Shown: positions 1-8,553 of the stretch, in pieces | How positions within the stretch are numbered: position 1 is the stretch's first letter | Layout: every line of letters starts with the position of its first letter | Program-made: the position numbers and the translations under genes | NCBI RefSeq assembly: GCF_003665155.1 | Contig: NZ_RCFQ01000011.1 | Coordinates: forward strand, 1-64,000 | Origin: Mariprofundus sp. EBB-1 | GTDB lineage: Bacteria > Pseudomonadota > Zetaproteobacteria > Mariprofundales > Mariprofundaceae | Direction of reading: 5' to 3' | Length of the DNA stretch: 64,000 bases | Notes under the pieces: generated by a model | Seen by the model: only the letters and a program-made list of their open reading frames with translations | What the model was told of the DNA's origin: nothing | Databases searched by the model: none

Positions 1-68
1 TTTGCCGAGTAGATTTCTCATAAGTCCGACAGACTCCTAGCTGTTGAAATTACTATTTTGACGAAGGC

Positions 69-950
69 TTATAAATCTTTGTAAATAGCACGAACGCCTT
101 CCGGCTCACATACCAGCAAAGTATCGCATCCTGCCTGTAAGGCCTGTTGAGCAGCCGAAGATACATCTTCACCTACACCTTTCATGCATAGATCATCAGA
201 CCAGATCCGGCCAAAAAAGTTCATGCGATCACGCAGTACATGGCGCACCCAGAATGGTGAAAGCGTTGCGACCTCTTTGACGGTGTCGGTATAAATCACA
301 TGTGCGGTCATGATATGTTTCAACCCTTCCGGGATCAGGCGTGAAAATGATTCTGCTTCACTCAGGATGGTCGCCAGCGGTGCATCGACTTCAGGCACTG
401 CCACATGCGAGTCTGCATTGGCACGGCCATGGCCGGGGAAATGTTTACCAACAGCTTCAATGCCGGCGTCTTGTAAGCCGCGCATGCAGGCCGTGGCCAA
501 GGCAGTTACTTGCTCGACATGATCACCAAACGCACGTTGCCCGATGATGCCATGTCCATCCGGATGAAAGAGATCCAGTACTGGCGCGCAGTTATGTGTG
601 AAGCCAAGTTCGTTGAGTGCTTCACCAATAGCCAGGCTATCCTGATATACAGCCTGAATGGCTGTGCCTGCATTGCGTTCATACATCACACCGTACTCTG
701 CTGCATGGCGGCGATTATTGAATGGAGCCCATGGCATACGGTTCACACGTCCACCTTCTTCATCAATAGCGGCCCAGGTCTGTTGTCCGGTAGTCGCCCG
801 AACTTCAGCCAACAGCGCTTTCACCTGTTCCGGGCTTTCAATATTGCGCGCAAACAGGATCACGCCCAAGGGTGGTTTCTCTTTGAGCCAGACTCTTTCT
901 TGTTCAGTCAGCGCTGTCCCCAGCAAACCGATAATCAGATGTTCATTCAT
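69..950 (-). CDS. nagZ: Beta-N-acetylhexosaminidase NagZ (GH3)
   Basis: Cytoplasmic glycosidase that removes GlcNAc from 1,6-anhydro-muropeptides during cell-wall recycling. The 293-residue product has the GH3 fold signatures of NagZ: an early AAIDEEGGRVNRM segment, then KHFPGHGRANADSH, which carries the family catalytic His/Asp loop, and a late WSDDLCMKGV segment with the expected nucleophile Asp. It is somewhat shorter than the roughly 340 residues usual in enterobacteria, but the catalytic segments are present and no frameshift is seen. It is the last gene of a leftward run after a lipoprotein gene and two peptide-type ABC permeases, so imported muropeptides are a plausible substrate source. 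Confidence 0.93.
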   Translation of the reverse strand: MNEHLIIGLLGTALTEQERVWLKEKPPLGVILFARNIESPEQVKALLAEVRATTGQQTWAAIDEEGGRVNRMPWAPFNNRRHAAEYGVMYERNAGTAIQAVYQDSLAIGEALNELGFTHNCAPVLDLFHPDGHGIIGQRAFGDHVEQVTALATACMRGLQDAGIEAVGKHFPGHGRANADSHVAVPEVDAPLATILSEAESFSRLIPEGLKHIMTAHVIYTDTVKEVATLSPFWVRHVLRDRMNFFGRIWSDDLCMKGVGEDVSSAAQQALQAGCDTLLVCEPEGVRAIYKDL

Positions 951-1004
951 GCGTACAGCTTCCTGTTAACGTTTTTAGCCGACTAACTAATTATATGACT
1001 TAAC

Positions 1005-1035
1005 GAATGTCCGCTTTCGGCCAGAAGCGGTCATT
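1005..1035. repeat. Palindromic direct repeat, copy A
   Basis: A 31-bp element that can fold as a hairpin (arms TGTCCGCTT and AAGCGGTCA). It matches copy B at 1819-1849 in the same orientation at 27 of 31 positions. Copy A is also nested inside a perfect 9-bp inverted repeat (TTTAGCCGA at 974-982, TCGGCTAAA at 1035-1043). The two copies bracket a single lipoprotein gene. Confidence 0.75.
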
Positions 1036-1055
1036 CGGCTAAACTTATTAATTGG

Positions 1056-1769
1056 CTACCATCCGCCCCAAACAGTCTCTTTTGTAAAAGTGAGCTTTGG
1101 TACTTCTATACTTTTACCATCATGCGATACTGGAATGGATAGGTAGAATATTTCTTCTACGGATGGTGGTTTTACTTTAAACATAACAGAAAGCGAAACG
1201 ACCTCTACCGCAGAGTTTTCGGTACGAGCTTTTGCTTCATATGTCTTCGATTCTTGAGTTGGAATCCAGGTCCTTTTCACTCTTGGAGGTTGTAACACTG
1301 AAATGTACTCTCCTTCATGGTACATCTTTCCGGTACTCAGTTCAGTTTCAATGTCACATATGTTCTGCCCTACACTAAGAGAGATTGGGCTATATTTAAT
1401 CCCCTTTGAATCCTCATATTGAATGCTAGCAGGGCTGATTGAATAATTTCCTTCAAGTGAAAGCATTGATACTGTTACAATAAATACAGGCTCATTTTCT
1501 AAGCTTGGCATTGTTCCAAGCGGCACTGGGGGGATCACCATAAAGAAGGTCTTCTGCCCATAGTTGCAGGAAGACACTTCAATCACTAAAGCATTTTCGC
1601 CTTTATTTTCATTAGATGCTTTCCAAAGAGTTGTGGATGGTTCATTTAATTGAGTGGGGTGAGCCTCCCATCCATCTAGGTTGTTAATTTTCCCTATACT
1701 GGCGATTCGATGTGCAGAACATCCGGATAAAATAACTATTAAAGCAATAAACAACGATAATATCTTCAT
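1056..1769 (-). CDS. Lipoprotein of unknown function
   Basis: I do not recognise the family. The ATG at 1769 starts a typical lipoprotein signal peptide (MKILSLFIALIVILSGC) with lipobox LSGC; a TTG five codons upstream is the alternative start. The mature part, about 220 residues, looks like an extracytoplasmic beta-rich protein without catalytic motifs. The gene is isolated between two 31-bp palindromic repeats and interrupts what would otherwise be a permease-nagZ run. By eye its codon use is more AT-rich than its neighbours. Taken together this suggests a later insertion. Confidence 0.75.
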   Translation of the reverse strand: MKILSLFIALIVILSGCSAHRIASIGKINNLDGWEAHPTQLNEPSTTLWKASNENKGENALVIEVSSCNYGQKTFFMVIPPVPLGTMPSLENEPVFIVTVSMLSLEGNYSISPASIQYEDSKGIKYSPISLSVGQNICDIETELSTGKMYHEGEYISVLQPPRVKRTWIPTQESKTYEAKARTENSAVEVVSLSVMFKVKPPSVEEIFYLSIPVSHDGKSIEVPKLTFTKETVWGGW

Positions 1770-1818
1770 CTTATTCCGTCCCAATATCTATTTTGTGAAT
1801 GGCTATTACCAATGTTCT

Positions 1819-1849
1819 GAATGTCCGCTTTGGGTCGGAAGCAGTCATT
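1819..1849. repeat. Palindromic direct repeat, copy B
   Basis: Second copy of the 31-bp element, same orientation as copy A (27 of 31 identical, arms TGTCCGCTT and AAGCAGTCA). Its last base falls in the stop codon of the OppC-like permease gene, so the repeat sits exactly at that gene's end. The outer 9-bp inverted repeat seen around copy A is not present here. Confidence 0.75.
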
Positions 1850-2655
1850 TATTTTGTATCCATACGTACATCCAGTTTATCGCGCAGAGCATCACCCAAA
1901 AGGTTTACCGCCATGACTAGTGAAAAGAGAATCAGACCGGGCCAGATGACCAGTGTCGGTGAGACCAGCATTAAACGTGTGCCTTCACGAATCATGGTGC
2001 CCAGAGACGCATCCGGTGGTTGCACACCCACACCAAGGAACGATAGCCCGGCTTCACCGATAATCACGGCAGCCAACCCGAAGCTGGCTTCAATCAACAG
2101 TGGTGCGGCGATGTTGGGTAGCAGGTGACGCACGGCGATATAGGGAGCGGTGGAACCATTGGCGATAGCGGCCTCTACAAAGGGCACCGATTTAAAGGAT
2201 AAGACCTGCACCCTGGCTAAACGGGCAAAACCGACCCAGCCGACAGCAACCAGTGCCAGAACCAGATTTTCAATGCCGGGGCCGAGCATGGCTGCCATCG
2301 CAATAGCCAGCAGGATGCCGGGAAAGGAGAGCACTATATCAGCGAAGCGCATGAGCAGTGCATCCAGCCAGCCGCCTACCCAACCGGCCAGCATGCCGAT
2401 GCTGATACCAATGATACCACCAAGAAATACGACGGTGATCCCAACCATGAGTGAGAGTTGCAGCCCCTCGGAAAGTCTTGCGAGCAGATCGCGGCCAAGC
2501 GCATCGGTTCCTAGCAGGTGGGATCCGCTCATCTGTGCGAGTACAGCATGCAGATCAATGGCATGACCATCCAGCCCGTTGAAAAGTGCCACTAATAGTA
2601 CCAGTACAGGCAATGATAGGCAGACGATGACCAGTTTATAACTTGAATTAGACAT
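1849..2655 (-). CDS. Peptide-type ABC transporter permease (OppC/DppC family)
   Basis: Inner-membrane permease of a dipeptide/oligopeptide-type importer, about 268 residues from the ATG at 2655 (MSNSSYKL). That start overlaps the upstream permease stop by 8 bp; a longer frame with an extra hydrophobic N-terminus exists but is less likely. Seen: an N-terminal helix, the LLGTDALGRDLLARL signature at the start of the permease domain, five further helices, and the EAA-type coupling loop near VEAAIANGSTAPYIAVRHLLPN. No ATPase or binding-protein gene is adjacent, so its partners must be encoded elsewhere. The substrate cannot be read from the sequence; nearby nagZ hints at muropeptides. Confidence 0.88.
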   Translation of the reverse strand: MSNSSYKLVIVCLSLPVLVLLVALFNGLDGHAIDLHAVLAQMSGSHLLGTDALGRDLLARLSEGLQLSLMVGITVVFLGGIIGISIGMLAGWVGGWLDALLMRFADIVLSFPGILLAIAMAAMLGPGIENLVLALVAVGWVGFARLARVQVLSFKSVPFVEAAIANGSTAPYIAVRHLLPNIAAPLLIEASFGLAAVIIGEAGLSFLGVGVQPPDASLGTMIREGTRLMLVSPTLVIWPGLILFSLVMAVNLLGDALRDKLDVRMDTK

Positions 2656-3571
2656 TGCGCTGTCTTGGATCAAGCCATAGGCCAAGTAGATCGGCAGCCA
2701 GATTAGCCAACACATAAAATGAGGCGATGATCAGTACACAGCCCTGCACGAGCGGATAATCGCGGCGTTGAATGGCTTCGATGGTTAACAGCCCCAGTCC
2801 GGGCCAGTCAAATACGGTTTCCGTGATGACGGCTCCGCCCAGTACGGCCCCTAATTGCAGTGCAAACATGGTGACAACGGGCACAGCCGCTAGTCTTGCA
2901 GCATGCCTCCACCAGATCCGTTGTTCAGAAACACCGAAGGCACGAGCAGTGCGTGTGGCATCCATGCTCATCGCTTCCAGCCAGGATGAGCGTGCCATGC
3001 GTGATAAAATTGCAGCTAAGGCAGTACCAAGGGTAACGGCCGGTAAAATCATGGAGCCGGGTTGATCCATACCGGATACAGGTAACCAGCCGAGTCCTAC
3101 AGAAAACAGCAGCATCAACATTGGTCCCAACCAAAAATTGGGAATGGACACACCGACCAATGAAAAACCCATAGCCATCACATCCTGTGATTTGCCAGCA
3201 TGCTTGGCTGCCCAGTAACCCAGTGGCAGCGCTAGTACAATGGCAAGCAGTAGACTCACCAGAGCCAGTTGGGTGGTAGCGGGCACACGCTCAAGGATGC
3301 GTTCCAGCACTGGTCTGTGATCAACAAGGCTGGTGCCCCAGTCACCGGAGATTAAACCGGATAAGTAGTTACCGTATTGCATGAGAATGGGTTGATCCAG
3401 ATGCAGAGCGATGCGCAGTGCTTCACGATCTGCCGGCATGGCCGTTTCTCCAAGCAGGGCATCCACCGGATCGCCGGGTACCAGATGTAGTAAAAAGAAC
3501 ACCAATGTAGCCACGCCGAGCAGCGTCGGTATGGCCTGCAATGTGCGTGTAAATACAATCTGCCCAAACAT
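2648..3571 (-). CDS. Peptide-type ABC transporter permease (OppB/DppB family)
   Basis: First permease of the pair, 307 residues with about six membrane helices. Typical OppB features: N-terminal TLQAIPTLLGVATLVFFLLH, the VPGDPVDALLG segment, LDQPILMQYGNYLSGLISGD WGTSL in the first periplasmic loop, and an EAA loop near RTARAFGVSEQRIWWRHAAR. It is co-directional and translationally coupled with the OppC-like gene. The usual substrate-binding protein and two ATPases are missing from the locus: the next gene upstream is an unrelated signalling protein. Annotation as an oligopeptide permease is by family only. Confidence 0.88.
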   Translation of the reverse strand: MFGQIVFTRTLQAIPTLLGVATLVFFLLHLVPGDPVDALLGETAMPADREALRIALHLDQPILMQYGNYLSGLISGDWGTSLVDHRPVLERILERVPATTQLALVSLLLAIVLALPLGYWAAKHAGKSQDVMAMGFSLVGVSIPNFWLGPMLMLLFSVGLGWLPVSGMDQPGSMILPAVTLGTALAAILSRMARSSWLEAMSMDATRTARAFGVSEQRIWWRHAARLAAVPVVTMFALQLGAVLGGAVITETVFDWPGLGLLTIEAIQRRDYPLVQGCVLIIASFYVLANLAADLLGLWLDPRQRNV

Positions 3572-3630
3572 GCGGGCAGCCTAGCCGCGAAGAAGGTCGG
3601 AAAGAAGTCCTCTAAATCGAGACTGATATT

Positions 3631-4845
3631 TTATAACGAGGAGAGTGCCGCCATCTGTTGATCTGCCCAGAGCATTGATTCAGTCTGCAGGCGTGTCAGA
3701 TCGGCATATTTGATGCGTTTGCCATTTTCACTGAATGCCTTGATCACATCCCAATCTCCCGTTTCCAGGGCTCTGGCTACAGCAAGTTTTTCACCCATTG
3801 TTGAATTGGCATCAATCAACCCATTATAAACGTGTTCCGCCAGAGATACTTCAACGAGTGACTCCTGCATGGAGCAGTCCAGCAGGGCATCAAGAATAGA
3901 GAACAGACCGGTAAGGAAATCATCCTCGATAGCCTTGTCTCCCATCTCCCTTGCCAGCATTTCAAGAAAACGGGCACGCCACAGAGCCTGCCTGATTAAC
4001 TCTTTCGGTTTATTTTCAGCCAGTGATGTCATGGTAAGCAGCGTCAGCCAGCGGCGAATATTATTCAGCCCCAGCAGACTCAACGCCTGTTCAATCGACT
4101 GCACCTCACGCCTGAGCGCAAAAGCTGCAGAATTGATATATTTTAACAAACGATAAGAGAGCGTCACATCCTGTTTCACCACATCAAACATTTCATCAAT
4201 CGAGGTGGCTGTCATAGCCTGCTGCATTGCGCGCAATACCGACATCCGTGATTCCGGTGGCTTAGTGCCACTTACAGTATCGGGTTTGCAGTAGAAATAA
4301 CCCTGATACAGATCAAAACCCAGGGCTTTGGCTTTTTCAGCTTCTTCATATGAATCAATTTTTTCGGCCAGAAACTTCACATTCTTATGTCTGAATGCCT
4401 TGATGATGTTGGCCGGGTCTTCCTCAGCCTCAATCCAGTCCACCTTGATGATATCAATCAGATCAATGAATGGCTGCGCATGTTCAACGCTAATCACATC
4501 ATCGAGAGCCAGTGTATAACCCGCATCTTTTAGATTTCTGCAAGCCGCCAATACTGCAGGGTTGGGATTAACATGTTCAAGTACTTCCAGAACGACTTGC
4601 TGTTGTGGTAATGCTTGAGAAAGTTCGGACTCATGCAATAAAAATGACTCGTCTATATTGAAGAATACGGGCAATGCACCGGCTATATTTTCCAGCCCGA
4701 TATCCATAACGGCGTTGACCATCACCTGCGAGGTCATTTCAGCCCCAGACCCCTGAGCCCCGCCCCGAAAGAGCATCTCGTATGCAATCACGTTATAATC
4801 ACGATCAAAAATAGGTTGGCGACCAATCAAAATTTCATTTGACAT
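3631..4845 (-). CDS. Degenerate-EAL / HDOD domain signalling protein (YuxH-like)
   Basis: Cytoplasmic two-domain protein, 404 residues from the ATG at 4845 (MSNEILIGRQPIFDR); a longer frame to 4887 is less likely. Residues about 5-190 resemble an EAL phosphodiesterase fold, but the signature Glu-Ala-Leu is replaced by EML in AYEMLFRGG, so cyclic-di-GMP hydrolysis is doubtful. Residues about 200-390 form an HDOD domain (SYRLLKYINSAAF, LGLNNIRRW). Proteins of this layout act as signalling scaffolds in several proteobacteria. The gene is divergent from ubiG and no nearby gene indicates its pathway. Confidence 0.85.
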   Translation of the reverse strand: MSNEILIGRQPIFDRDYNVIAYEMLFRGGAQGSGAEMTSQVMVNAVMDIGLENIAGALPVFFNIDESFLLHESELSQALPQQQVVLEVLEHVNPNPAVLAACRNLKDAGYTLALDDVISVEHAQPFIDLIDIIKVDWIEAEEDPANIIKAFRHKNVKFLAEKIDSYEEAEKAKALGFDLYQGYFYCKPDTVSGTKPPESRMSVLRAMQQAMTATSIDEMFDVVKQDVTLSYRLLKYINSAAFALRREVQSIEQALSLLGLNNIRRWLTLLTMTSLAENKPKELIRQALWRARFLEMLAREMGDKAIEDDFLTGLFSILDALLDCSMQESLVEVSLAEHVYNGLIDANSTMGEKLAVARALETGDWDVIKAFSENGKRIKYADLTRLQTESMLWADQQMAALSSL

Positions 4846-4933
4846 GCGGGATCTCCCAAAGAAAACAATATGCATGTGGGTACGCAATTATTATGCCATC
4901 AAACAGCTCTTGCCATGCGCGAGCGGCATCGAC

Positions 4934-5650
4934 ATGATTTCGCGTATGCAGACACAACATTTTGACGCGGAAGAAATTGCGAAGTTCGAAGCCATGGCTG
5001 AGGAATGGTGGGACCCCACCGGTAAATTTAAACCTCTACACCGTATCAATCCACTCAGACTTGATTATATCGCACGTCAGCTGGACATGAAGCAGGCGAA
5101 AATTCTCGATGTGGGCTGTGGTGGAGGCCTGTTGGCTGAAGGGATGGCGGTGCGTGGCGGAACCGTTACTGGAATTGATCGCTCTCCTAAGGCATTAAAT
5201 ATAGCGCGTCTGCATGCCGAACAATCGGATGTGCAAGTTGAATATGTTGAGAATGATGCTGAACTTTGGGCTGAATCACATGCTGAATATTATGATGCGG
5301 TAACGTGTCTGGAAGTGCTTGAACATGTGCCGGATGTGCCGCGTACGGTGGCAGCATGTGCCTCCATGATTAAACCCGGTGGCCATTTCTTTTTTGCCAC
5401 ATTAAATCGTAATCCTGTCTCTTATGTAAAAGCCATTCTGGGAGCGGAATATGTGCTCGGCTGGTTGCCCAAAGGGACCCATGAATATGCTAAATTTATC
5501 AAACCATCGGAAATGAACAGTGCACTGCGCGCAGCTGATCTGGAGATCAAGGATTTGCGCGGCATGAGTTACGCGATGTTTAGTGATCATTTTTCACTTT
5601 CAGATGATTTGTCTGTCAATTATCTGGGCTTTGCAATTAAACCAGCTTAA
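4934..5650 (+). CDS. ubiG: Ubiquinone biosynthesis O-methyltransferase UbiG
   Basis: SAM-dependent enzyme that performs both O-methylations of ubiquinone synthesis. Clear family motifs: EEIAKFEAMAEEWWDP, then FKPLHRINPLRLDYI, the SAM-binding VGCGGGLLAEGMA, LEVLEHV, and the C-terminal KGTHEYAKFIKPSEM. The frame is open to 4844, but family alignment puts the start at the ATG at 4934 or 4946; neither has a strong ribosome-binding site. Its presence indicates a ubiquinone-dependent respiratory chain. It is transcribed away from the HDOD gene and followed by dnaQ. Confidence 0.95.
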   Translation: MISRMQTQHFDAEEIAKFEAMAEEWWDPTGKFKPLHRINPLRLDYIARQLDMKQAKILDVGCGGGLLAEGMAVRGGTVTGIDRSPKALNIARLHAEQSDVQVEYVENDAELWAESHAEYYDAVTCLEVLEHVPDVPRTVAACASMIKPGGHFFFATLNRNPVSYVKAILGAEYVLGWLPKGTHEYAKFIKPSEMNSALRAADLEIKDLRGMSYAMFSDHFSLSDDLSVNYLGFAIKPA

Positions 5651-5803
5651 GGATTGACCCAGAGAAGAAGCTCCTATTTAGAGGGCTTACCACAATAGTG
5701 CTAATGTCATCGGGTTTGCTTGTATGGCGGTTTGTGATCAAAGCGCATCGACTGATCAGATGTTGCCCATTGGCAGAAAAATATTGTGAGTTATAATGCC
5801 GAT

Positions 5804-6547
5804 ATGCGACTTATCATGCTGGATACAGAAACTACCGGGTTATCACCGCTAAAGGGTGACCGCATGGTTGAAATTGGTGCTATTGAAGTACTCAACCGAA
5901 AAGTGCTATCCGGTGATAAGCATGTATTTCATCACTATATTAATCCTGAACGGGATATCCCTCCGGAAGTTGTCCGTATTCACGGTATTGATAACAAAAA
6001 AGTGAAAAATGCTCCCACCTTTAAAGAGATTGCACAGCAGTTTCTGGATTTTATCGAGGGGGCAACGCTGGTTATTCATAATGCCTCATTTGATTTGGGT
6101 TTCATCATGAATGAGCTGCGTTTGCACGGCTTGCCTAATATTCAAAATATCCCGGTCATTGATACGCTGGCGTTTGCGCGTAAGAAACATCCTAACCAGA
6201 GAAATAATTTGGATGTGCTGTGTGACCGATACAATGTAGAACGTGGTCACCGTGAATTGCATGGCGCGTTACTTGATTCGGAATTGTTGGCCGAAGTATA
6301 TCTGGGTATGACAGGTGGTCGTCAGTTTTCACTGGGTATGGATATTCCCAGTCTGCCGGCATCAAGCTTTGTTCAGCTGCCCGAGCAGTCACGCGGTCGT
6401 GATGAACAGGCAGAGACGGCCAGCATGATGCAACGTAAGCCGCTAACGATTGAAGATCACGAACATCAAGCACACATGTCTATGATGCAGCGCATTCATA
6501 AAGAGAGTGGCGGCAAGTCTATCTGGCATCATCCTGAGCTAGTGTGA
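5804..6547 (+). CDS. dnaQ: DNA polymerase III epsilon subunit (3'-5' proofreading exonuclease)
   Basis: DEDDh exonuclease: ExoI motif LDTETTGLSP near the N-terminus, ExoII around HNASFDLGFIMNEL, ExoIII HRELHGALLDSELLAEVYL. A C-terminal region of about 60 residues should bind the polymerase alpha subunit. The ATG at 5804 (MRLIMLDTET) fits the family; a GTG at 5786 would add six residues. The 3' end overlaps the convergent Bax-like gene by 29 bp, so the two coding regions share their ends on opposite strands. Confidence 0.94.
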   Translation: MRLIMLDTETTGLSPLKGDRMVEIGAIEVLNRKVLSGDKHVFHHYINPERDIPPEVVRIHGIDNKKVKNAPTFKEIAQQFLDFIEGATLVIHNASFDLGFIMNELRLHGLPNIQNIPVIDTLAFARKKHPNQRNNLDVLCDRYNVERGHRELHGALLDSELLAEVYLGMTGGRQFSLGMDIPSLPASSFVQLPEQSRGRDEQAETASMMQRKPLTIEDHEHQAHMSMMQRIHKESGGKSIWHHPELV

Positions 6548-7361
6548 CTGGCTCTGTCTGATCAATGATGGAACGGTTTTTGCGAATCATGGATTGAATC
6601 GTTTTGACATATGCCATACCACGTTCAGAGTAATTTTTTAGTCCATTTGCTAACAATTCTGCCTGAATAGGCTGTTGCTGTTTTTGCAGCTTACTGCGAA
6701 TTGTTCTCAAGTTTGCATAGGCACCGGATGAGTTGATGTTTTTCATGTAGGCGCGCACAGACTTGGTCTTGTTTTTAAAGTACCTGACTTCATGTGCAGC
6801 ACCTTTAGCGCGTTGCTTGGGCACAATGCCGCAGCCTTTCTGAAAACACCATTGGCCAAAATAATTATTACCTTCACGGGCAAAACGGGATGTGCCCCAG
6901 GCAGATTCATTGGCTGCCTGTACCAGAGCTAGCTCAACGGGAATGATATTGACGCGGTTGAGCAGGTTATTCCAGAATGTTTGATCCGGGGTGGTAGGCA
7001 TGGTGATGCCATATGTTGAGGACAATGTTGCTAAGGTCGCGCTATCTTGTTTACTTAGTACTTTTTTATGCTTTAGTTGCATGATCTGTTGACGCTGTTG
7101 TGAAATTTTATTGTTTTCATCTACGATAATGGGTTTCATCAGTGCAAAGAAATTACTCTTTTTCTGCTGCACAGGATGTTTCACGATCGCTTTTTTCACA
7201 ACAGGCGCAGGAATGGTGGTTTCAACGGCTTTAGGCTGTTCGACAGGGGCAGGCTTTGTATGCGTAGAACAGGCAGACATGACGACTGCTGCAGTCAGCC
7301 AGATCAGGGCGGTGGTAAGAGCTTTAATGACTCTTGGAGAGTGGAATGAAAACTTTCGCAT
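6519..7361 (-). CDS. Bax-like lipoprotein, glucosaminidase domain
   Basis: Predicted outer-membrane-anchored murein hydrolase of the Bax / mannosyl-glycoprotein endo-beta-N-acetylglucosaminidase family. From the ATG at 7361 (MRKFSFHSP) the signal peptide ends at lipobox MSAC; a longer frame to 7403 is unlikely. A Lys/Pro-rich linker is followed by the catalytic region with ALVQAANESAWGTSRFAREG, NNYFGQWCF, and the repeat-like KNKTKSVRAYMKNINS typical of Bax. The Glu in the NESAWGTS segment is the expected catalytic acid. It overlaps the end of dnaQ tail to tail. Confidence 0.87.
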   Translation of the reverse strand: MRKFSFHSPRVIKALTTALIWLTAAVVMSACSTHTKPAPVEQPKAVETTIPAPVVKKAIVKHPVQQKKSNFFALMKPIIVDENNKISQQRQQIMQLKHKKVLSKQDSATLATLSSTYGITMPTTPDQTFWNNLLNRVNIIPVELALVQAANESAWGTSRFAREGNNYFGQWCFQKGCGIVPKQRAKGAAHEVRYFKNKTKSVRAYMKNINSSGAYANLRTIRSKLQKQQQPIQAELLANGLKNYSERGMAYVKTIQSMIRKNRSIIDQTEPVTLAQDDAR

Positions 7362-7497
7362 CGGCGGAGTATGAATGCATGCACGGTTTTCTCTGTGATG
7401 CATGTCACATCGTTATTTCCCGCATAGATTGCTTGTTAGCTTTTACTATGGAATGCATCTATCACAGCGCTTGAATGAGAACTAACGGACAAGTTCT

Positions 7498-8535
7498 ATG
7501 TTTGTCTATACGCTGCCGGACATGACAGCAGAGACTTCTTCAACGGTGCCTTCCAAACAAACGGCCTCATTTTATGATCTTGGGCCAGAGCAGGTATTGC
7601 AGGCTATCGAAAGTGTTGGTTTTCTATGTGACGGGTATCAACTGGGGCTTAATTCTTATGAAAACAGGGTGTATCAGATTGGCATAGAAGATGGGGAGTC
7701 TATCGTTGCCAAATTTTATCGACCCAACCGTTGGCGGAATGACGCTATTATAGAAGAGCATGATTTCACGCTTGAGCTGGAATCTTTGGATATTCCGGTT
7801 GTACCACCACTATTGATTGATGATAAGAGCCTGCACCACTACAAAGGCCATCGCTTTTCGCTTTATCCTTTGCAGGCGGGTCGGGCACCAAACCTCGAAA
7901 ACAAAACACATCTGGAGCAGCTGGGACGTTATTTTGCACGCATTCATGCTTTAGGTGCGGTTTCGGATTTTGAACATCGCCCTGCCTTGGATGTGCATAC
8001 GTTTGGTGATGATGCCTATGAGTTTCTTATGGAGCATGCATTCATACCGCCGGAGCTGGAGGCGGCCTATGAAAAGGTGATCGAAGATGTGCTGGAGACC
8101 GTTGAGCAGGCCTTTGAGAATATTGAGCCCCGATATATCCGGCTGCATGGTGATGGCCATCTGGGTAATATTTTGTGGAAACACGGTTCTCCATATATTG
8201 TTGATTTTGATGACGCGCGTATGGGGCCGGCAGTACAGGATTTATGGATGTTTCTTTCCGGTGATCGTGCGCAAATGAGTAGTTCACTGGATACAATCTT
8301 GCGTGCCTATAGTGAGTTTCATGATTTTGATTGCTGCGAACTCTCCCTGATTGAACCTTTGAGAACATTGCGAATCATTCATCATTCATCATGGTTGGCT
8401 AAACGTTGGGATGATCCGGCTTTTCAACGTGCCTTTCCCTGGTTTAATACACAGAATTTTTGGCAGGATCATATCTTGTCGCTTAAAGAGCAGGCGGCTG
8501 CCATGCAGGAGCCGCCACTGCAATGGATCAAGTAA
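7498..8535 (+). CDS. srkA: Stress response serine/threonine kinase SrkA (YihE/RdoA)
   Basis: Cytoplasmic kinase with an aminoglycoside-phosphotransferase fold that protects cells under envelope and oxidative stress. Family signatures: LNSYENRVYQIG, AKFYRPNRWRNDAIIEEHDF, the catalytic HGDGHLGNILW, and the metal-binding VDFDDARMGP. Length (345 residues) matches SrkA. An in-frame ATG eight codons in is a possible alternative start. The hypothetical anchored protein gene follows after 18 bp and is probably cotranscribed. Confidence 0.93.
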   Translation: MFVYTLPDMTAETSSTVPSKQTASFYDLGPEQVLQAIESVGFLCDGYQLGLNSYENRVYQIGIEDGESIVAKFYRPNRWRNDAIIEEHDFTLELESLDIPVVPPLLIDDKSLHHYKGHRFSLYPLQAGRAPNLENKTHLEQLGRYFARIHALGAVSDFEHRPALDVHTFGDDAYEFLMEHAFIPPELEAAYEKVIEDVLETVEQAFENIEPRYIRLHGDGHLGNILWKHGSPYIVDFDDARMGPAVQDLWMFLSGDRAQMSSSLDTILRAYSEFHDFDCCELSLIEPLRTLRIIHHSSWLAKRWDDPAFQRAFPWFNTQNFWQDHILSLKEQAAAMQEPPLQWIK

Positions 8536-8553
8536 GTTATGAGAGAGGAATAA

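Noticed and set aside
1..68. Possible end of a gene at the left edge
   Set aside because: The 68 bases show no convincing coding pattern or motif.
974..1849. Integron cassette with attC sites around the lipoprotein gene
   Set aside because: The repeats are palindromic but contain no RYYYAAC/GTTRRRY core pair, and no integrase gene is in the window.
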